In this document: piece by piece, positions 1 through 8,361 of the stretch
Layout: the number at the start of each line of letters is the position of its first letter
Position numbering within the stretch: the first letter of the stretch is position 1
The notes under the pieces: generated by a model
What the model saw: only the letters and a program-made list of their open reading frames with translations
What the model was told of the DNA's origin: nothing
Databases searched by the model: none
Origin: Pseudomonadota bacterium
GTDB lineage: Bacteria; Pseudomonadota; Alphaproteobacteria; Rhizobiales; Xanthobacteraceae
Assembly (NCBI GenBank): GCA_023451825.1
Contig: JAEXYA010000049.1
Span: forward strand, 7,613 to 71,612
Direction: 5' to 3'
DNA: 64,000 nucleotides
Made by a program: the position numbers and the translations under genes

Positions 1-437
1 TCGCACTGCTCATTATCTCTCTGCTGGTGCTGCTGATGTCAGGCTGGCGCTTCCGCGGCCAGCCCACGATGCCGCTCACGGTTTCGGTCGGTTTCACCGG
101 GGGCTTCTTCGGCGGCCTCGCACAGGCGGGAGGACCGCCGGTCGTTCTGTACTGGCTGCGTGAAGGCGCGGTCGCCGCCGTCACGCGCGCCAACATCATC
201 CTCTATTTCGCGATCGGCGATGTGCTGATCGTGATCAGCTATTTTTTCGGCGGTCTCTGGACGACGACCGTTGTCGGCCTCGCCGTCGTCACCGGCCCGC
301 TATTCGGGCTCGGTCTGTGGATCGGTTCGAAACTGTTCGGCGTGGCGAGCGACGACACGTTTCGCCGTATCTGCTACGCGCTGATTGCCGTCTCGGCGGT
401 TGTCGGGCTTCCGCTGTTCGACCGACTATTTCGCTAG
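1..437 (+). CDS. TauE/SafE (TSUP) family permease, C-terminal part
   Basis: The reading frame is open to the window edge (in-frame sense codons from base 3), so this is the 3' part of a gene that begins outside. The visible ~145 residues hold three or four hydrophobic segments and the glycine-rich motif GFTGGFFGGLAQAGGPP, which is typical of the second repeat of the TSUP / sulfite-exporter TauE/SafE family of inner-membrane anion permeases. The last segment ends in LPLFDRLFR. The substrate (sulfite, sulfoacetate or another organic acid) cannot be read from the sequence. The internal GTG at 27 is unlikely to be the true start because hydrophobic coding sequence continues upstream of it. Confidence 0.8.
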   Translation, partial: ALLIISLLVLLMSGWRFRGQPTMPLTVSVGFTGGFFGGLAQAGGPPVVLYWLREGAVAAVTRANIILYFAIGDVLIVISYFFGGLWTTTVVGLAVVTGPLFGLGLWIGSKLFGVASDDTFRRICYALIAVSAVVGLPLFDRLFR

Positions 438-455
438 CGAAGGGCCGTCCAACAG

Positions 456-842
456 TCACTCGATCGGGGCAAGAAGATCCGTCGGCACTTGCAGGACTTT
501 CGCGATGGCCAGGAGGCGCGCGGTCGTGCCAACGAGTCTGCCGCTCTCGATATCTGCAATGTGCTCCTCGCTGATATCGGTCTTGAGGGACAGATAGAGC
601 TGCGTGATATCGCGCCACTCACGCAGGACGCGGACCGGGTTTTCACCATCCGCAAGCCGATCGACGACATTTTTCGGAAGCAAGAGCGCACCTGCCGCGA
701 CCTCTTCCTTCGCACGCGCGACCAAACGGCTGGTACCGGAATCCTCATCGGCTTCCGCTGCCTTCGCAACAAGCGCCTCGTAGTCCTGACGCGGAAGGAT
801 GGCGATCTCGCCCTGCGGCGTTTTCTGGAATTTGACGCTCAT
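456..842 (-). CDS. XRE/HigA-type antitoxin-like HTH protein, orphan
   Basis: This 128-residue protein has an N-terminal segment (MSVKFQKTPQGEIAILPRQ) followed by a charged linker. Its C-terminal helix-turn-helix (about residues 75-125, ITQLYLSLKTDISEEHIADIE...LLAIAKVLQVP) resembles the XRE/HigA antitoxins encoded just after RelE/HigB toxins. Such proteins normally neutralise the toxin and repress their own operon. Immediately upstream lies only a RelE C-terminal remnant (852-947), so the antitoxin seems to have lost its partner. The ATG at 842 follows an AGG-type ribosome-binding site inside the remnant's 3' end. The family call is from motif reading; a free-standing regulator is the alternative. 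Confidence 0.7.
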   Translation of the reverse strand: MSVKFQKTPQGEIAILPRQDYEALVAKAAEADEDSGTSRLVARAKEEVAAGALLLPKNVVDRLADGENPVRVLREWRDITQLYLSLKTDISEEHIADIESGRLVGTTARLLAIAKVLQVPTDLLAPIE

Positions 843-851
843 GGCCTACCT

Positions 852-947
852 TCAATCATAGACATCTCGACGATGGCCGACTGCGACTATGATAATGCTA
901 TTTTGCTCTTCGTAGAAGATGACGCGCCAATCGCCGATTGCGGCTGC
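852..947 (-). pseudogene. RelE/ParE toxin remnant, C-terminal ~31 codons only
   Basis: Translating the minus strand from 947 to the TGA at 852-854 gives a segment containing IGDWRVIFYEEQ and then VAVGHRRDVYD, matching the C-terminal strand-turn-strand of RelE toxins (consensus IGdyRViy...vghRrdvY). No start codon and no N-terminal two-thirds exist: the codon just before the segment is the TAG stop (948-950) of the amine oxidase gene, in the same frame. The toxin gene therefore appears to have been cut by a deletion that joined it to the amine oxidase 3' end, leaving the antitoxin gene 10 bp downstream intact. Confidence 0.7.
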
Positions 948-2366
948 CTAATTCGCGCCTACCCCACCCGCATTACTCGATTGCGGAGCCGCGCGTCGCT
1001 TCTGCTTCTTTGCGGGCTTTGGCTCGGCCTCGGGATCCTTCACGACACCGACCTTCTTCAACGCCGCATCAGCGGCGCGCTCACCGGTTTCCCAGGCGCC
1101 ATCGACGGTGCCCCACAGCGTCTCATGGGTCGCTTCGCCGGCGATGAAGAGATTGCCCATGGGCTCGGCCAGCACGCGACGCGAGGCTTGTCCGCCCGGC
1201 GCCGCAGCCGACATCGCGCCGAGGATGAAAGGCGATGCGTCCCAGCGCGTCACCTTGCTGCGCTGGATCGCATTCTTCACGTCGCTACCGAATAGTTTTG
1301 TCAGCCACTCGGTGGCAAAGCCTGTCATTGCGGACTCGCCCTGTGCCGCAAGTCCGCGGCCGAACGATCCGGCGACATCGATCGTGCAGAGCGACGAGCC
1401 GCCGATATTCGCGAACAGCGCGCCGGTGCGTGTTGAGTTGCTTTGCTCGAGCATCAATTCATCGCGGCCAAGACCAAGCGGATTGCCCTTTAATTCAAGT
1501 GCAATGCGATCATAGCTACCCAATGTCAGCTTTGCCGCGGCATCGAGGTGGCGCTTCGGTAGCTCCGGCACGAATTTGAGGGCGCCGGAATTCAGCACAT
1601 TGCTCGACACGGTGACGATGATCGCACGCGCTGCCACACGACCTGCTGCAGTTTCGACACCGATATCGCGGCCGCTCCATGTGATGCGCGTTGCCGGCGT
1701 GGAGAGCACGACCGGCACGCTCTCTCCGAGCTTGGCCACCAACGCACCGAGCCCTTGCCGGGTCGCGACCGAAATCGCGCGATCTTCCGCGCGCGATTGA
1801 TCGAGCGTCGAGAGATCCTTCAGATCCTTGCCGGTGGCGTATGCGCCGAGGGCGAAATCGACCGTACCGGCCCAATCGCCGAGATCCTTCGGCAACACGG
1901 CCGAACACGACACATCGCCGCGACGTGCCGCATCGTCGATCGCGCGGGTGGCGCGCACAAAGGTGGCAAGCAGGTCCTCGGTCTCGGCGGCGCGCGCATT
2001 CCTGCGGCCGATGCGCAGCTTCTGACTCGGCGAGGGTGCAACCTCGATCGCCGCGCCGCGCGCGAGCTTCACCAGCTCATTGGTTTCCGGCGTGTGCAGC
2101 CAGCGCGCGCCGAGATCAAGCGGGACATCGAAGGTTGAACTGTCGGTCGCACAGCGACCACCGATCTGCGCTGATGCTTCGAGCACGATGACCTTACGCC
2201 CCGCAGCCTGAACGCGACGCGCCGCCGCAATGCCGGCAGCGCCCGCGCCGATCACAACCACGTCAGCATCGCGCGGCAATGTCGCAGCCTTGACGCTCGC
2301 GCCAAACCATGGCGCAAGCGTCATTCCAGCCGACGCCGATAGAAATGCGCGGCGAGAGAAAGTCAT
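948..2366 (-). CDS. Tat-exported flavin amine oxidase / FAD-dependent oxidoreductase
   Basis: The 472-residue protein starts with a twin-arginine signal (SRRAFLSASAGMTLA, cleavage near VKA-AT). A dinucleotide-binding motif VVVIGAGAAGIAAARR and the downstream ...LEASAQIGGRC stretch follow, diagnostic of the FAD-binding domain of the monoamine oxidase/phytoene desaturase superfamily. A C-terminal FAD contact (NLFIAGEATHETLWGTVDG, residues ~410-430) is present. It should oxidise an amine in the periplasm, releasing aldehyde, ammonia and peroxide; the substrate is unknown. The last ~35 residues are a Lys/Pro/Ala-rich tail ending in GGVGAN, possibly altered by the deletion that truncated the neighbouring toxin gene. 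Confidence 0.85.
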   Translation of the reverse strand: MTFSRRAFLSASAGMTLAPWFGASVKAATLPRDADVVVIGAGAAGIAAARRVQAAGRKVIVLEASAQIGGRCATDSSTFDVPLDLGARWLHTPETNELVKLARGAAIEVAPSPSQKLRIGRRNARAAETEDLLATFVRATRAIDDAARRGDVSCSAVLPKDLGDWAGTVDFALGAYATGKDLKDLSTLDQSRAEDRAISVATRQGLGALVAKLGESVPVVLSTPATRITWSGRDIGVETAAGRVAARAIIVTVSSNVLNSGALKFVPELPKRHLDAAAKLTLGSYDRIALELKGNPLGLGRDELMLEQSNSTRTGALFANIGGSSLCTIDVAGSFGRGLAAQGESAMTGFATEWLTKLFGSDVKNAIQRSKVTRWDASPFILGAMSAAAPGGQASRRVLAEPMGNLFIAGEATHETLWGTVDGAWETGERAADAALKKVGVVKDPEAEPKPAKKQKRRAAPQSSNAGGVGAN

Positions 2367-2488
2367 GGCATGGTTTCCGAAAGTGTATTGAGCATGAGAA
2401 CGTCCCGCGAACCTTGCAGTATTCCGCCACGCGCAGCAACCCTCATGGTAAATCGCGCGTCAATGACTAGCTTGGTGCATGAACCAAA

Positions 2489-3451
2489 TTGCAATGGCTG
2501 GCGTCCATGATGGAGACAGGGACAAAGCGGTCGATACGAATCGCAACCGGGGTCAGCGTCATGGGCATCATGCTCGATACGGTCGGGAAACTGATCGCAA
2601 AATATCTGCAGAAGGAAGTGCCGGGTTACGAACCGTTCACGCCCAGCGATCCCGAACGCCTGCATGATATCATCAGGGAAGGCGACGTGTTGCTCGTCGA
2701 AGGCAACAACCGCGTTTCCGGCATCATCAAATATCTTACGCAATCGACCTGGTCGCATGCCGCGCTCTATGTCGGACCGATCGATGGCGCCGTGGAGCCG
2801 AATGGCGAACCGCATGTGCTGATCGAAGCCAATATCGGCGAGGGCGTCACGACGGCGCCGCTGTCGAAATATTTTACGTTTCATACGCGCGTGTGCCGAC
2901 CGGTTGGCTTGTCCTATGAGGATCGCACCACCGTGTGTCGCTACGCGATCAATCGCGTCGGCTTCGGCTATGATACCAAGAACATCATCGACCTGATGCG
3001 CTTCCTGTTTCCGCTGCCGATCCCGCAACGCTGGCGCCGCCGCATGATTGCGATCGGCTCGGGCGATCCCACAAAAATCATCTGCTCGGCGTTGATCGCG
3101 CAGGCCTTCGAAGCCGTGCGCTATCCGATCCTGCCGAAGATCACGCGCGCGGGCTCGCGGCAGGCGCGGCGCGAGATCCTGCATATCCGGCATTCATCGC
3201 TCTACATGCCGCGCGACTTCGATATCTCGCCTTATTTTGAAGTCGTGAAGCCGACCATCGAACTCGGTTTCGACTACACAGCGCTGCACTGGGCCGACAA
3301 GCCAAAGCCGCTCCGGGAGGTGGCGGGCTCGGTCGATCTGTTTCCAGGGCGGAGCGATCTCCCCGGACAGACCGCGCCAACGCAACTCGCGGCTGAAGCC
3401 GCTTGGGAAGAAACGGCGCTGGATCAGGGAGGATTGAGGGCTGTCGCTTGA
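2489..3451 (+). CDS. YiiX/YebB-like permuted NlpC/P60 cysteine hydrolase
   Basis: The 320-residue protein shows the circularly permuted papain-like (YiiX/YebB, NlpC/P60 clan) pattern. GDVLLVEGNNRVSGIIKYLT is followed by STWSHAALYVG with the candidate catalytic His, an acidic IEANIGEGV segment and, unusually late, the nucleophile-like Cys in KIICSALIAQAF (about residue 196). The N-terminal ~35 residues contain a weak hydrophobic stretch that could anchor it to the membrane. Related enzymes cleave amide or thioester bonds in cell-wall peptides or lipids; no substrate can be inferred. The start could also be the ATG at 2510. It stands alone, divergent from the amine oxidase gene. Confidence 0.8.
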   Translation: MQWLASMMETGTKRSIRIATGVSVMGIMLDTVGKLIAKYLQKEVPGYEPFTPSDPERLHDIIREGDVLLVEGNNRVSGIIKYLTQSTWSHAALYVGPIDGAVEPNGEPHVLIEANIGEGVTTAPLSKYFTFHTRVCRPVGLSYEDRTTVCRYAINRVGFGYDTKNIIDLMRFLFPLPIPQRWRRRMIAIGSGDPTKIICSALIAQAFEAVRYPILPKITRAGSRQARREILHIRHSSLYMPRDFDISPYFEVVKPTIELGFDYTALHWADKPKPLREVAGSVDLFPGRSDLPGQTAPTQLAAEAAWEETALDQGGLRAVA

Positions 3452-3943
3452 GCCGAACAGGCGTTTGCGTTCTCGCGGCGCATGATGCGTCCGAGGTGTG
3501 ATCAGGTCTCCCCCGAGACATGAGGGGAGGCAGCACGCCGCAAGGCGCGTGGGGTGGATGGATACGCAGTTCGCTCCACACCGGATCGCCGGCGAGAACC
3601 AACCGCGCAACGCCTTACGGCGTGCCACCGCGACGTCTTGCTAGTCGAAGGACCGTTCTTCCGGGTACTGGGCAATCCCTCGCAAGGGATTCATCCGACG
3701 GATTTCTCCGCCTTCGCCCGCACCACGTCCAGCCGCGCTAGCGGCAGAGCCCCGTAATGGGCCCGGACGGTTGCCCTCGACCACCCGAGTGCGTGAGGCC
3801 GCGTGAGCCTCCCGCCCGCAGGCGCCGCATCCTGTCCCACTCAAAGACGCCTCATGAGAGCGCCCCTCGCGAACAAGACGGGACGGATATGACGCAGGAT
3901 GGGAATTCTGTCAAGAACAAAATGGAAACATCATGCGATGGCC
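3452..3943. other. non-coding structured stretch, possible dispersed repeat
   Basis: This ~490-bp stretch has no convincing gene: the short frames on both strands are Arg/Pro/Ser-rich and lack ribosome-binding sites. It contains several short perfect hairpins, for example 3509-3528 (TCCCC/GGGGA arms), 3610-3623 (ACGCC/GGCGT) and 3674-3691 (AATCCCT/AGGGATT, 4-nt loop). It looks more like a structured RNA or an interspersed repeat than a decayed gene. No RNA family is recognised. It separates the YiiX-like gene from a family B palindrome and the end of the ABC transporter operon. Confidence 0.4.
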
Positions 3944-4047
3944 GTGGGATGGGTAGAGCGCAGCGAAACCCATCACCGCAGGCGCCGGCGCTTGGCGTGA
4001 TGGGTTTCGCTCCGGCGCTGACGCGCCTGCGCTCTACCCATCCTACG
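3944..4047. repeat. palindromic element, family B (copy 1)
   Basis: Imperfect inverted repeat of about 100 bp. The left arm has GGATGGGTAGAGCGCAGCG then AACCCATC; the right arm has GATGGGTTTCGCTCC then GCGCTCTACCCATCCTAC. Other copies lie at 29693, 48513, 50654 and 53518. It lies at the 3' end of the sugar-permease gene, where the folded transcript could block exonucleases or act as a terminator. Confidence 0.85.
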
Positions 4048-4057
4048 ATCGACGCGA

Positions 4058-4924
4058 TCACGACTTCACGGCGCCTGCCGTGAGGCCACCGACCATGTAG
4101 CGCCGGAAGGCGTAATACACCGCAGCCGGCGGCAGCGCGTAGATGAAGCCCGTCGTCATCAGCAATTCCCACGGCGAGTCATCCGCCGCAAGGAAATTGC
4201 CGAGCGCCACCGGCAGCGTGATCTCGGTATCCTTCGACAGCAGCAGAAACGCATAGAGATACTCGTTCCAAGCCAGCAGCAGCGCATAGGTGCCGACGGC
4301 CACCAGCGATGGCAGCATCAAGGGCACATAGACCATGCGAAAGAGCTGCACCGGCGTGGCGCCGTCCATGATGGCCGCTTCATCGAGCTCGACCGGCAGC
4401 TTGTCCGATGCCTGCTTCAGCACCCAGATCGCATAGGGCGAGGCGATGGTGACCATCGCGAGAATGAGCGACCAATGATTGTTGAGCAGACCGTAATTGC
4501 CCATGGTGCGATACATCGGCACTGCGAGAAATGCGGCCGGAATGAAGTAAGTGAACAGCGCGAGATTCATCACCGTGCGGCCACCGCGGATGCGCAGGCG
4601 CGAGATGGCGAAGGCCGCCAGCGTGGCGATGATCAGCGTGATGACACCGGTGGCGATGGCGATCACCACCGAATTGCCGAACTGCACCCAGAAATCACGC
4701 AAGAAGTAATGCTGCTGGTTGAAGACGATGCGGAAGTTCTGCAGCGTCGGGTGATCGGGCCACAGCTTGCCCGCAAAGGCATCCTGCTTCGGCGAAATCG
4801 CGAACAGGAACATGTGGTAGATCGGGATCAGCGTCCAGATCAGAACCGGAATGCCGATCAGCAGCAGCTTTGCTTCATTGCCGATCTCGCGCAGCGTCGG
4901 CATGCGCATGGTGGAGGCTTTCAT
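4058..4924 (-). CDS. sugar ABC transporter permease (MalG-like)
   Basis: Inner-membrane permease of a carbohydrate (CUT1-type) importer, 288 residues, with six predicted membrane segments. The EAA loop ELDEAAIMDGATPVQLFRMVYVPLM contacts the ATPase. The start chosen is the ATG at 4924 (MKASTMRMPTL), which overlaps the stop of the upstream permease as ATGA, indicating translational coupling; the frame is open further upstream only as a shadow of that gene. It ends the operon SBP-permease-permease. No ATP-binding subunit follows, so the importer must borrow an ATPase from elsewhere. Confidence 0.9.
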   Translation of the reverse strand: MKASTMRMPTLREIGNEAKLLLIGIPVLIWTLIPIYHMFLFAISPKQDAFAGKLWPDHPTLQNFRIVFNQQHYFLRDFWVQFGNSVVIAIATGVITLIIATLAAFAISRLRIRGGRTVMNLALFTYFIPAAFLAVPMYRTMGNYGLLNNHWSLILAMVTIASPYAIWVLKQASDKLPVELDEAAIMDGATPVQLFRMVYVPLMLPSLVAVGTYALLLAWNEYLYAFLLLSKDTEITLPVALGNFLAADDSPWELLMTTGFIYALPPAAVYYAFRRYMVGGLTAGAVKS

Positions 4925-5796
4925 CGGGACAGCCTCTTCATCATGAAATAGACCAGCGGCAAGACCAGCGGCATGGCGCAGACGATGGAAGCCATCGCCA
5001 GATCGAGCTGGTCGAGGCGCAGATAGCGGATACCGAGCGTGGACAGCACATGGGTGAGGTCCGCCGGGCCGCCGCCGGTGAGCAGATAGACGCTGTTGAA
5101 ATCGCCGAGCGTCCAGATCATCGAGAGCAGGGTGCAGGTGAGATACAGCGTCTGCATCGACGGCCAGGTGATGAAGCGGAATTTCTGCCACCAGCTGGCG
5201 CCGTCCACATCGGCGGCTTCGAACATGTCGTTGGAGATCGCGAGACGTCCGGTCATCAGGATCAGCGTCCAGAACGGCAGCGACTTCCAGATATGGACCA
5301 GGATCGCCAGCGTCAGCCCCATGGCGGGATCGTTGAGCCAGTTCGGCCCGTCCTCGGCGGTGAACTTGAAGATCAGATTATTGATCACGCCCCATTCGGG
5401 ATTGAACATGAAACGCACCGACAGGATGGTCGGGATCGACGGCACCGCCCAGGGCAGGATGAACAGCACCGAGAGCCAGCGGATCCATGTGCGCGACTGC
5501 ACGAAGAAGCCGGACAGAAACAGCGCGATCATCATCTTCACATTGATGCCGATGATCAGGAAGATGAGTGTGTTGACGACGGCGCGCGCGAAGACGGGAT
5601 CGTTATAGAGCGCCACATAGCTGGCGGGATGCCGCGCGAGCCACAGGCCGTAGGTGATGGGATAGACGACGAAAGCAAGGAAGACGAGGATGTAGGGCGC
5701 GAGCATCAGAATGCCCCAGACCTGCGGCGTCGAGAACCGCGCGGAGAGGGGACGGGATGGAGCTTTATCTGAAGATGAGTAAGTGATCGCCGTCAT
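4921..5796 (-). CDS. sugar ABC transporter permease (MalF-like)
   Basis: First permease of the CUT1-type importer, 291 residues. It has six membrane spans (first at about residues 25-45, WGILMLAPYILVFLAFVVYP) and the EAA motif region FEAADVDGASWWQKFRFITWPSM, which docks the ATPase. The ATG at 5796 (MTAITYSS) is preferred over the in-frame codon at 5934 because the intervening residues derive from the palindromic repeat in the upstream gap. It lies downstream of the solute-binding protein gene, separated by about 200 bp containing that repeat, and is translationally coupled to the second permease. Confidence 0.9.
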   Translation of the reverse strand: MTAITYSSSDKAPSRPLSARFSTPQVWGILMLAPYILVFLAFVVYPITYGLWLARHPASYVALYNDPVFARAVVNTLIFLIIGINVKMMIALFLSGFFVQSRTWIRWLSVLFILPWAVPSIPTILSVRFMFNPEWGVINNLIFKFTAEDGPNWLNDPAMGLTLAILVHIWKSLPFWTLILMTGRLAISNDMFEAADVDGASWWQKFRFITWPSMQTLYLTCTLLSMIWTLGDFNSVYLLTGGGPADLTHVLSTLGIRYLRLDQLDLAMASIVCAMPLVLPLVYFMMKRLSR

Positions 5797-5854
5797 TGCA
5801 GCGCTTCCGATCGACTCTTGATTTTCTTTCTCGACGCACAGCGCCGGCCTATCG

Positions 5855-5992
5855 CTCCCTCGCCCCGCTTGCGGGGAGAGGGCGGGGTGAGGGGGAGCCT
5901 CCGCAAGTTCATAGCTCGTGGAGAGCCCCCTCACCCGACTACCACGCGCTGACGCGCGTTACAGTCGACCTCTCCCCGCAAGCGGGGAGAGG
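5855..5992. repeat. palindromic element, family E variant
   Basis: About 138-bp inverted repeat. The left arm is CTCGCCCCGCTTGCGGGGAG, the right arm CTCTCCCCGCAAGCGGGGAG, with internal CCCTCACC-type sub-arms. It sits between the binding-protein gene and the first permease gene of the ABC operon. A fold here in the mRNA is a plausible cause of higher expression of the binding protein than of the permeases, as in other importer operons (inference). Confidence 0.85.
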
Positions 5993-5998
5993 TTAGAA

Positions 5999-7381
5999 CT
6001 ACCCCGCGATTTCCTTGATCCTTGCGATCAGCTCATCCACCGCCTTCTCCACCGGCACCTTTTCGCTGACCACGCGGTTCATCGCCTTGGCCCATACGTT
6101 CTCATTGTTGAGAATGGTGAACTTGTAGTTCTTTGTGAAATCGAACGGCGTGGTGCCGCCCATGAACTGGGTGTAGACCGCCTTGCGATGCTTGTCGGCC
6201 TGCCAGAACGGCGAGGCCTGGCCCGCCTTCGTCACCGGGAACCAGCGGCCCAGCGCGCCCTCGACATAAGGCTTGAGGTTCTCCTCCTCGAGCAGGAATT
6301 TCACGAATTCCCGTGCGCCCGCCTTGTTCTTCGATTGCGAGAAGATCATGCCGGTCTTCACATCCGACCGATACTTGATCGGCGTGCCGTCCGGCTTGGC
6401 CGGGAACGACGCGGTGATGATCGTGTCTTCATACGCCTTCTTGCCGGCCGCGCGCTGCTCCGGCGTGAGGGTCTGGTTCTGCGAATCCTCATACCACTTC
6501 GCCGCGATCGAGATCGTGAAGTTGTGGGTCATGATGATGCTGCGATTGTGGAAGGCGACATTGTTGTCGGGATCCTTCCACGTGGTCGACGAAGGCGGCG
6601 TGCAGCCCTTGATATACGTGTCTGTGTAGTCACGCAGCGCGCCGACCAGGCCTTCCTTCACCTTCGGATCGTCCACCGTCAGCTTGCCTTCGTCATCGAC
6701 GAGCTTGACATTGTAGGCATCGATGAAGGTGTAGAACGACTGCAGCGAGTCCGTGGACTCAACGCCCATCGGCTGGCCGACGCCATAAGCGCGGCTGCCC
6801 GAGGCCTTGCGATAGGCCGGCTGCACCTTGTCGCACCAGAACGACCAATAACCTTTCCAGTCCTTCGGAATGTCCTCGACCTTGAAACCAGCCTGCTGGA
6901 GCATGTCGCTCCAGATCTCCACATGCATGGACTGCTGCTTCAGCGGAAAGCCGTAATAACCCTTCTTCTTGGTCTGGCCGTTCATCAGGAACGCGGTTTC
7001 CACCGTGTTCGGCGCGAACTTGTCCATCATCGGATTGAGAATGTCGGTGATGTCCTCGAGCTTGCCTTCAAAGGCCCATTTGCCCGAGGCCTGCACGTCA
7101 TAGGTGTCGGCATAGGCGACATCGGGCGGCGTGCCGGAATCCAGCGCGGCTACCGTCTTCGGGATCATGTCCTGAATGGCATATTGCGAGAGCTCGACCT
7201 TGATCTTGGTCTTGGCCTCGAACTTCTTGATCGCTTCCAGCAGCGACTCATCTTCTGATTTGTAGAAACCCTTGCTGAACCAGACGGTGATGCTTTGCTG
7301 GGCAAATGCTGGGGCCGCACTCAGAACGAAACCTGAAGCGGCAGTGGCAAACAAAAGCGCACGAGTACCCTTGGTGATCAA
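5999..7381 (-). CDS. extracellular sugar-binding protein (family 1)
   Basis: Periplasmic solute-binding protein of a CUT1-type ABC importer, 460 residues. An N-terminal Sec signal peptide (LLFATAASGFVLSAAPAFA, cleavage before QQSITVWF) precedes the two-lobed SBP_bac_1 fold, recognisable from SITVWFSKGF, FEAKTKIKVELSQ and the hinge-region patterns PPDVAYAD and YGFPLKQQ. The start is TTG at 7381, preceded by GGGAGG eight bases away; no better start lies downstream before the signal peptide. The ligand is unknown. It is the promoter-proximal gene of the three-gene operon running leftwards. Confidence 0.88.
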   Translation of the reverse strand: MITKGTRALLFATAASGFVLSAAPAFAQQSITVWFSKGFYKSEDESLLEAIKKFEAKTKIKVELSQYAIQDMIPKTVAALDSGTPPDVAYADTYDVQASGKWAFEGKLEDITDILNPMMDKFAPNTVETAFLMNGQTKKKGYYGFPLKQQSMHVEIWSDMLQQAGFKVEDIPKDWKGYWSFWCDKVQPAYRKASGSRAYGVGQPMGVESTDSLQSFYTFIDAYNVKLVDDEGKLTVDDPKVKEGLVGALRDYTDTYIKGCTPPSSTTWKDPDNNVAFHNRSIIMTHNFTISIAAKWYEDSQNQTLTPEQRAAGKKAYEDTIITASFPAKPDGTPIKYRSDVKTGMIFSQSKNKAGAREFVKFLLEEENLKPYVEGALGRWFPVTKAGQASPFWQADKHRKAVYTQFMGGTTPFDFTKNYKFTILNNENVWAKAMNRVVSEKVPVEKAVDELIARIKEIAG

Positions 7382-7523
7382 GACGTCGTCCTCCCTGATG
7401 ATTTTATTTTTCGGAGAGACTACCCCTTTCTAATTATCCGTCCAGTGAAGAAGTGGATGCTGCGCTGCACTTGTCTGACAACTTTTCAGTTGTTACGTGT
7501 TCGTGATCATAAGGAGAAACGGA

Positions 7524-8273
7524 ATGCTTGCCGCTGCCGCCAAGGCGCTTTCGCAAATCTTGTCGCCGCCGATGCGCAGCATCCTGTGGAAGTCGATTGG
7601 CCTTGCGCTGGTGATGATCACCGTGCTGGCGATCGGCATGCAGCGTGTCCTGAACTGGGCCGCGACGGCTGGTGGCGTCTGGGCCGAAGGCATGGTGGGG
7701 TCCGACTATCACAGCATGGTCACGGTGTTGACCTGGATCTTATCGATCGCCGCTGGGCTCAGCGTCGTTGCCGGGGCGATTTTCCTGATGCCCGCGATCA
7801 CATCGCTGGTGGCGGGCTTCTTCGTCGATGATGTCGCCGATATCGTCGAGCGCGAGCATTATCCGGCGGAGCGTCCGGGCACCGCATTGCCGCTCGGGCT
7901 TGCCGTGTTCGAAGGCGGCAAGACGGCGCTGCTGACCATTGCGGTCTATCTGATCGCGCTGCCTTTCGTGTTCTTCGCCGGCATCGGCTTCATCATCTTC
8001 TTCATCGCGACGGCATGGCTGCTGGGGCGGGAATATTTCGAACTGGCGGCGATGCGTTTCCGGACGCCGGCCGAAGCCAAGGCGATGCGCCGACAACATG
8101 CGCCAACGGTCTTTACAGCAGGCCTGTTCATCGCTGCCTTTGTGTCGATCCCGATCATCAATCTGGCGACGCCGCTATTCGGCATGATCTTCATGGTCCA
8201 CATGCACAAGAAGCTCAGCGGACCACGGCCGGAGCTGATCGAGCCGGGGCGGGTGAAGGTGCCGATGGCTTGA
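7524..8273 (+). CDS. EI24/CysZ-family membrane protein
   Basis: This 249-residue integral membrane protein has four or five hydrophobic segments (around residues 20-45, 70-95, 130-165 and 190-215). The family-typical core runs VAGFFVDDVADIVEREHYP and GREYFELAAMR. EI24/CysZ proteins include sulfate-uptake proteins of proteobacteria. The start is the ATG at 7524 with AAGGAG seven bases upstream; the earlier in-frame codon at 7497 lacks a site. It is divergent from the sugar-binding protein gene. A sulfate role is known for CysZ but is only an inference here. Confidence 0.78.
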   Translation: MLAAAAKALSQILSPPMRSILWKSIGLALVMITVLAIGMQRVLNWAATAGGVWAEGMVGSDYHSMVTVLTWILSIAAGLSVVAGAIFLMPAITSLVAGFFVDDVADIVEREHYPAERPGTALPLGLAVFEGGKTALLTIAVYLIALPFVFFAGIGFIIFFIATAWLLGREYFELAAMRFRTPAEAKAMRRQHAPTVFTAGLFIAAFVSIPIINLATPLFGMIFMVHMHKKLSGPRPELIEPGRVKVPMA

Positions 8274-8274
8274 T

Positions 8275-8357
8275 TGTAGGGTGGGCAAAGCGCAGCGTGC
8301 CCACCTCCAAGCGCACGGCTGGCGAAGGTGGGCACGCTTCGCTTTGCCCACCCTACA
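8275..8357. repeat. palindromic element, family A (copy 1)
   Basis: 83-bp near-perfect inverted repeat. The outer arms are TGTAGGGTGGGCAAAGCG and CGCTTTGCCCACCCTACA, with inner arms CGTGCCCACCT and AGGTGGGCACGCTTC. It lies between the convergent ends of the CysZ-like and TPR-caspase genes and could serve as a bidirectional terminator-like fold. Other copies are at 10631, 41499 and 63926. Confidence 0.9.
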
Positions 8358-8361
8358 GAGA

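Noticed and set aside
3194..3628. 144-residue minus-strand frame after the YiiX-like gene
   Set aside because: It runs antisense to the end of that gene and into the structured non-coding stretch, with no start signal or recognisable domain.
4870..5772. 300-residue open frame opposite the sugar permeases
   Set aside because: Polar, His/Asp/Gln-rich antisense of membrane-helix codons; no ribosome-binding site.
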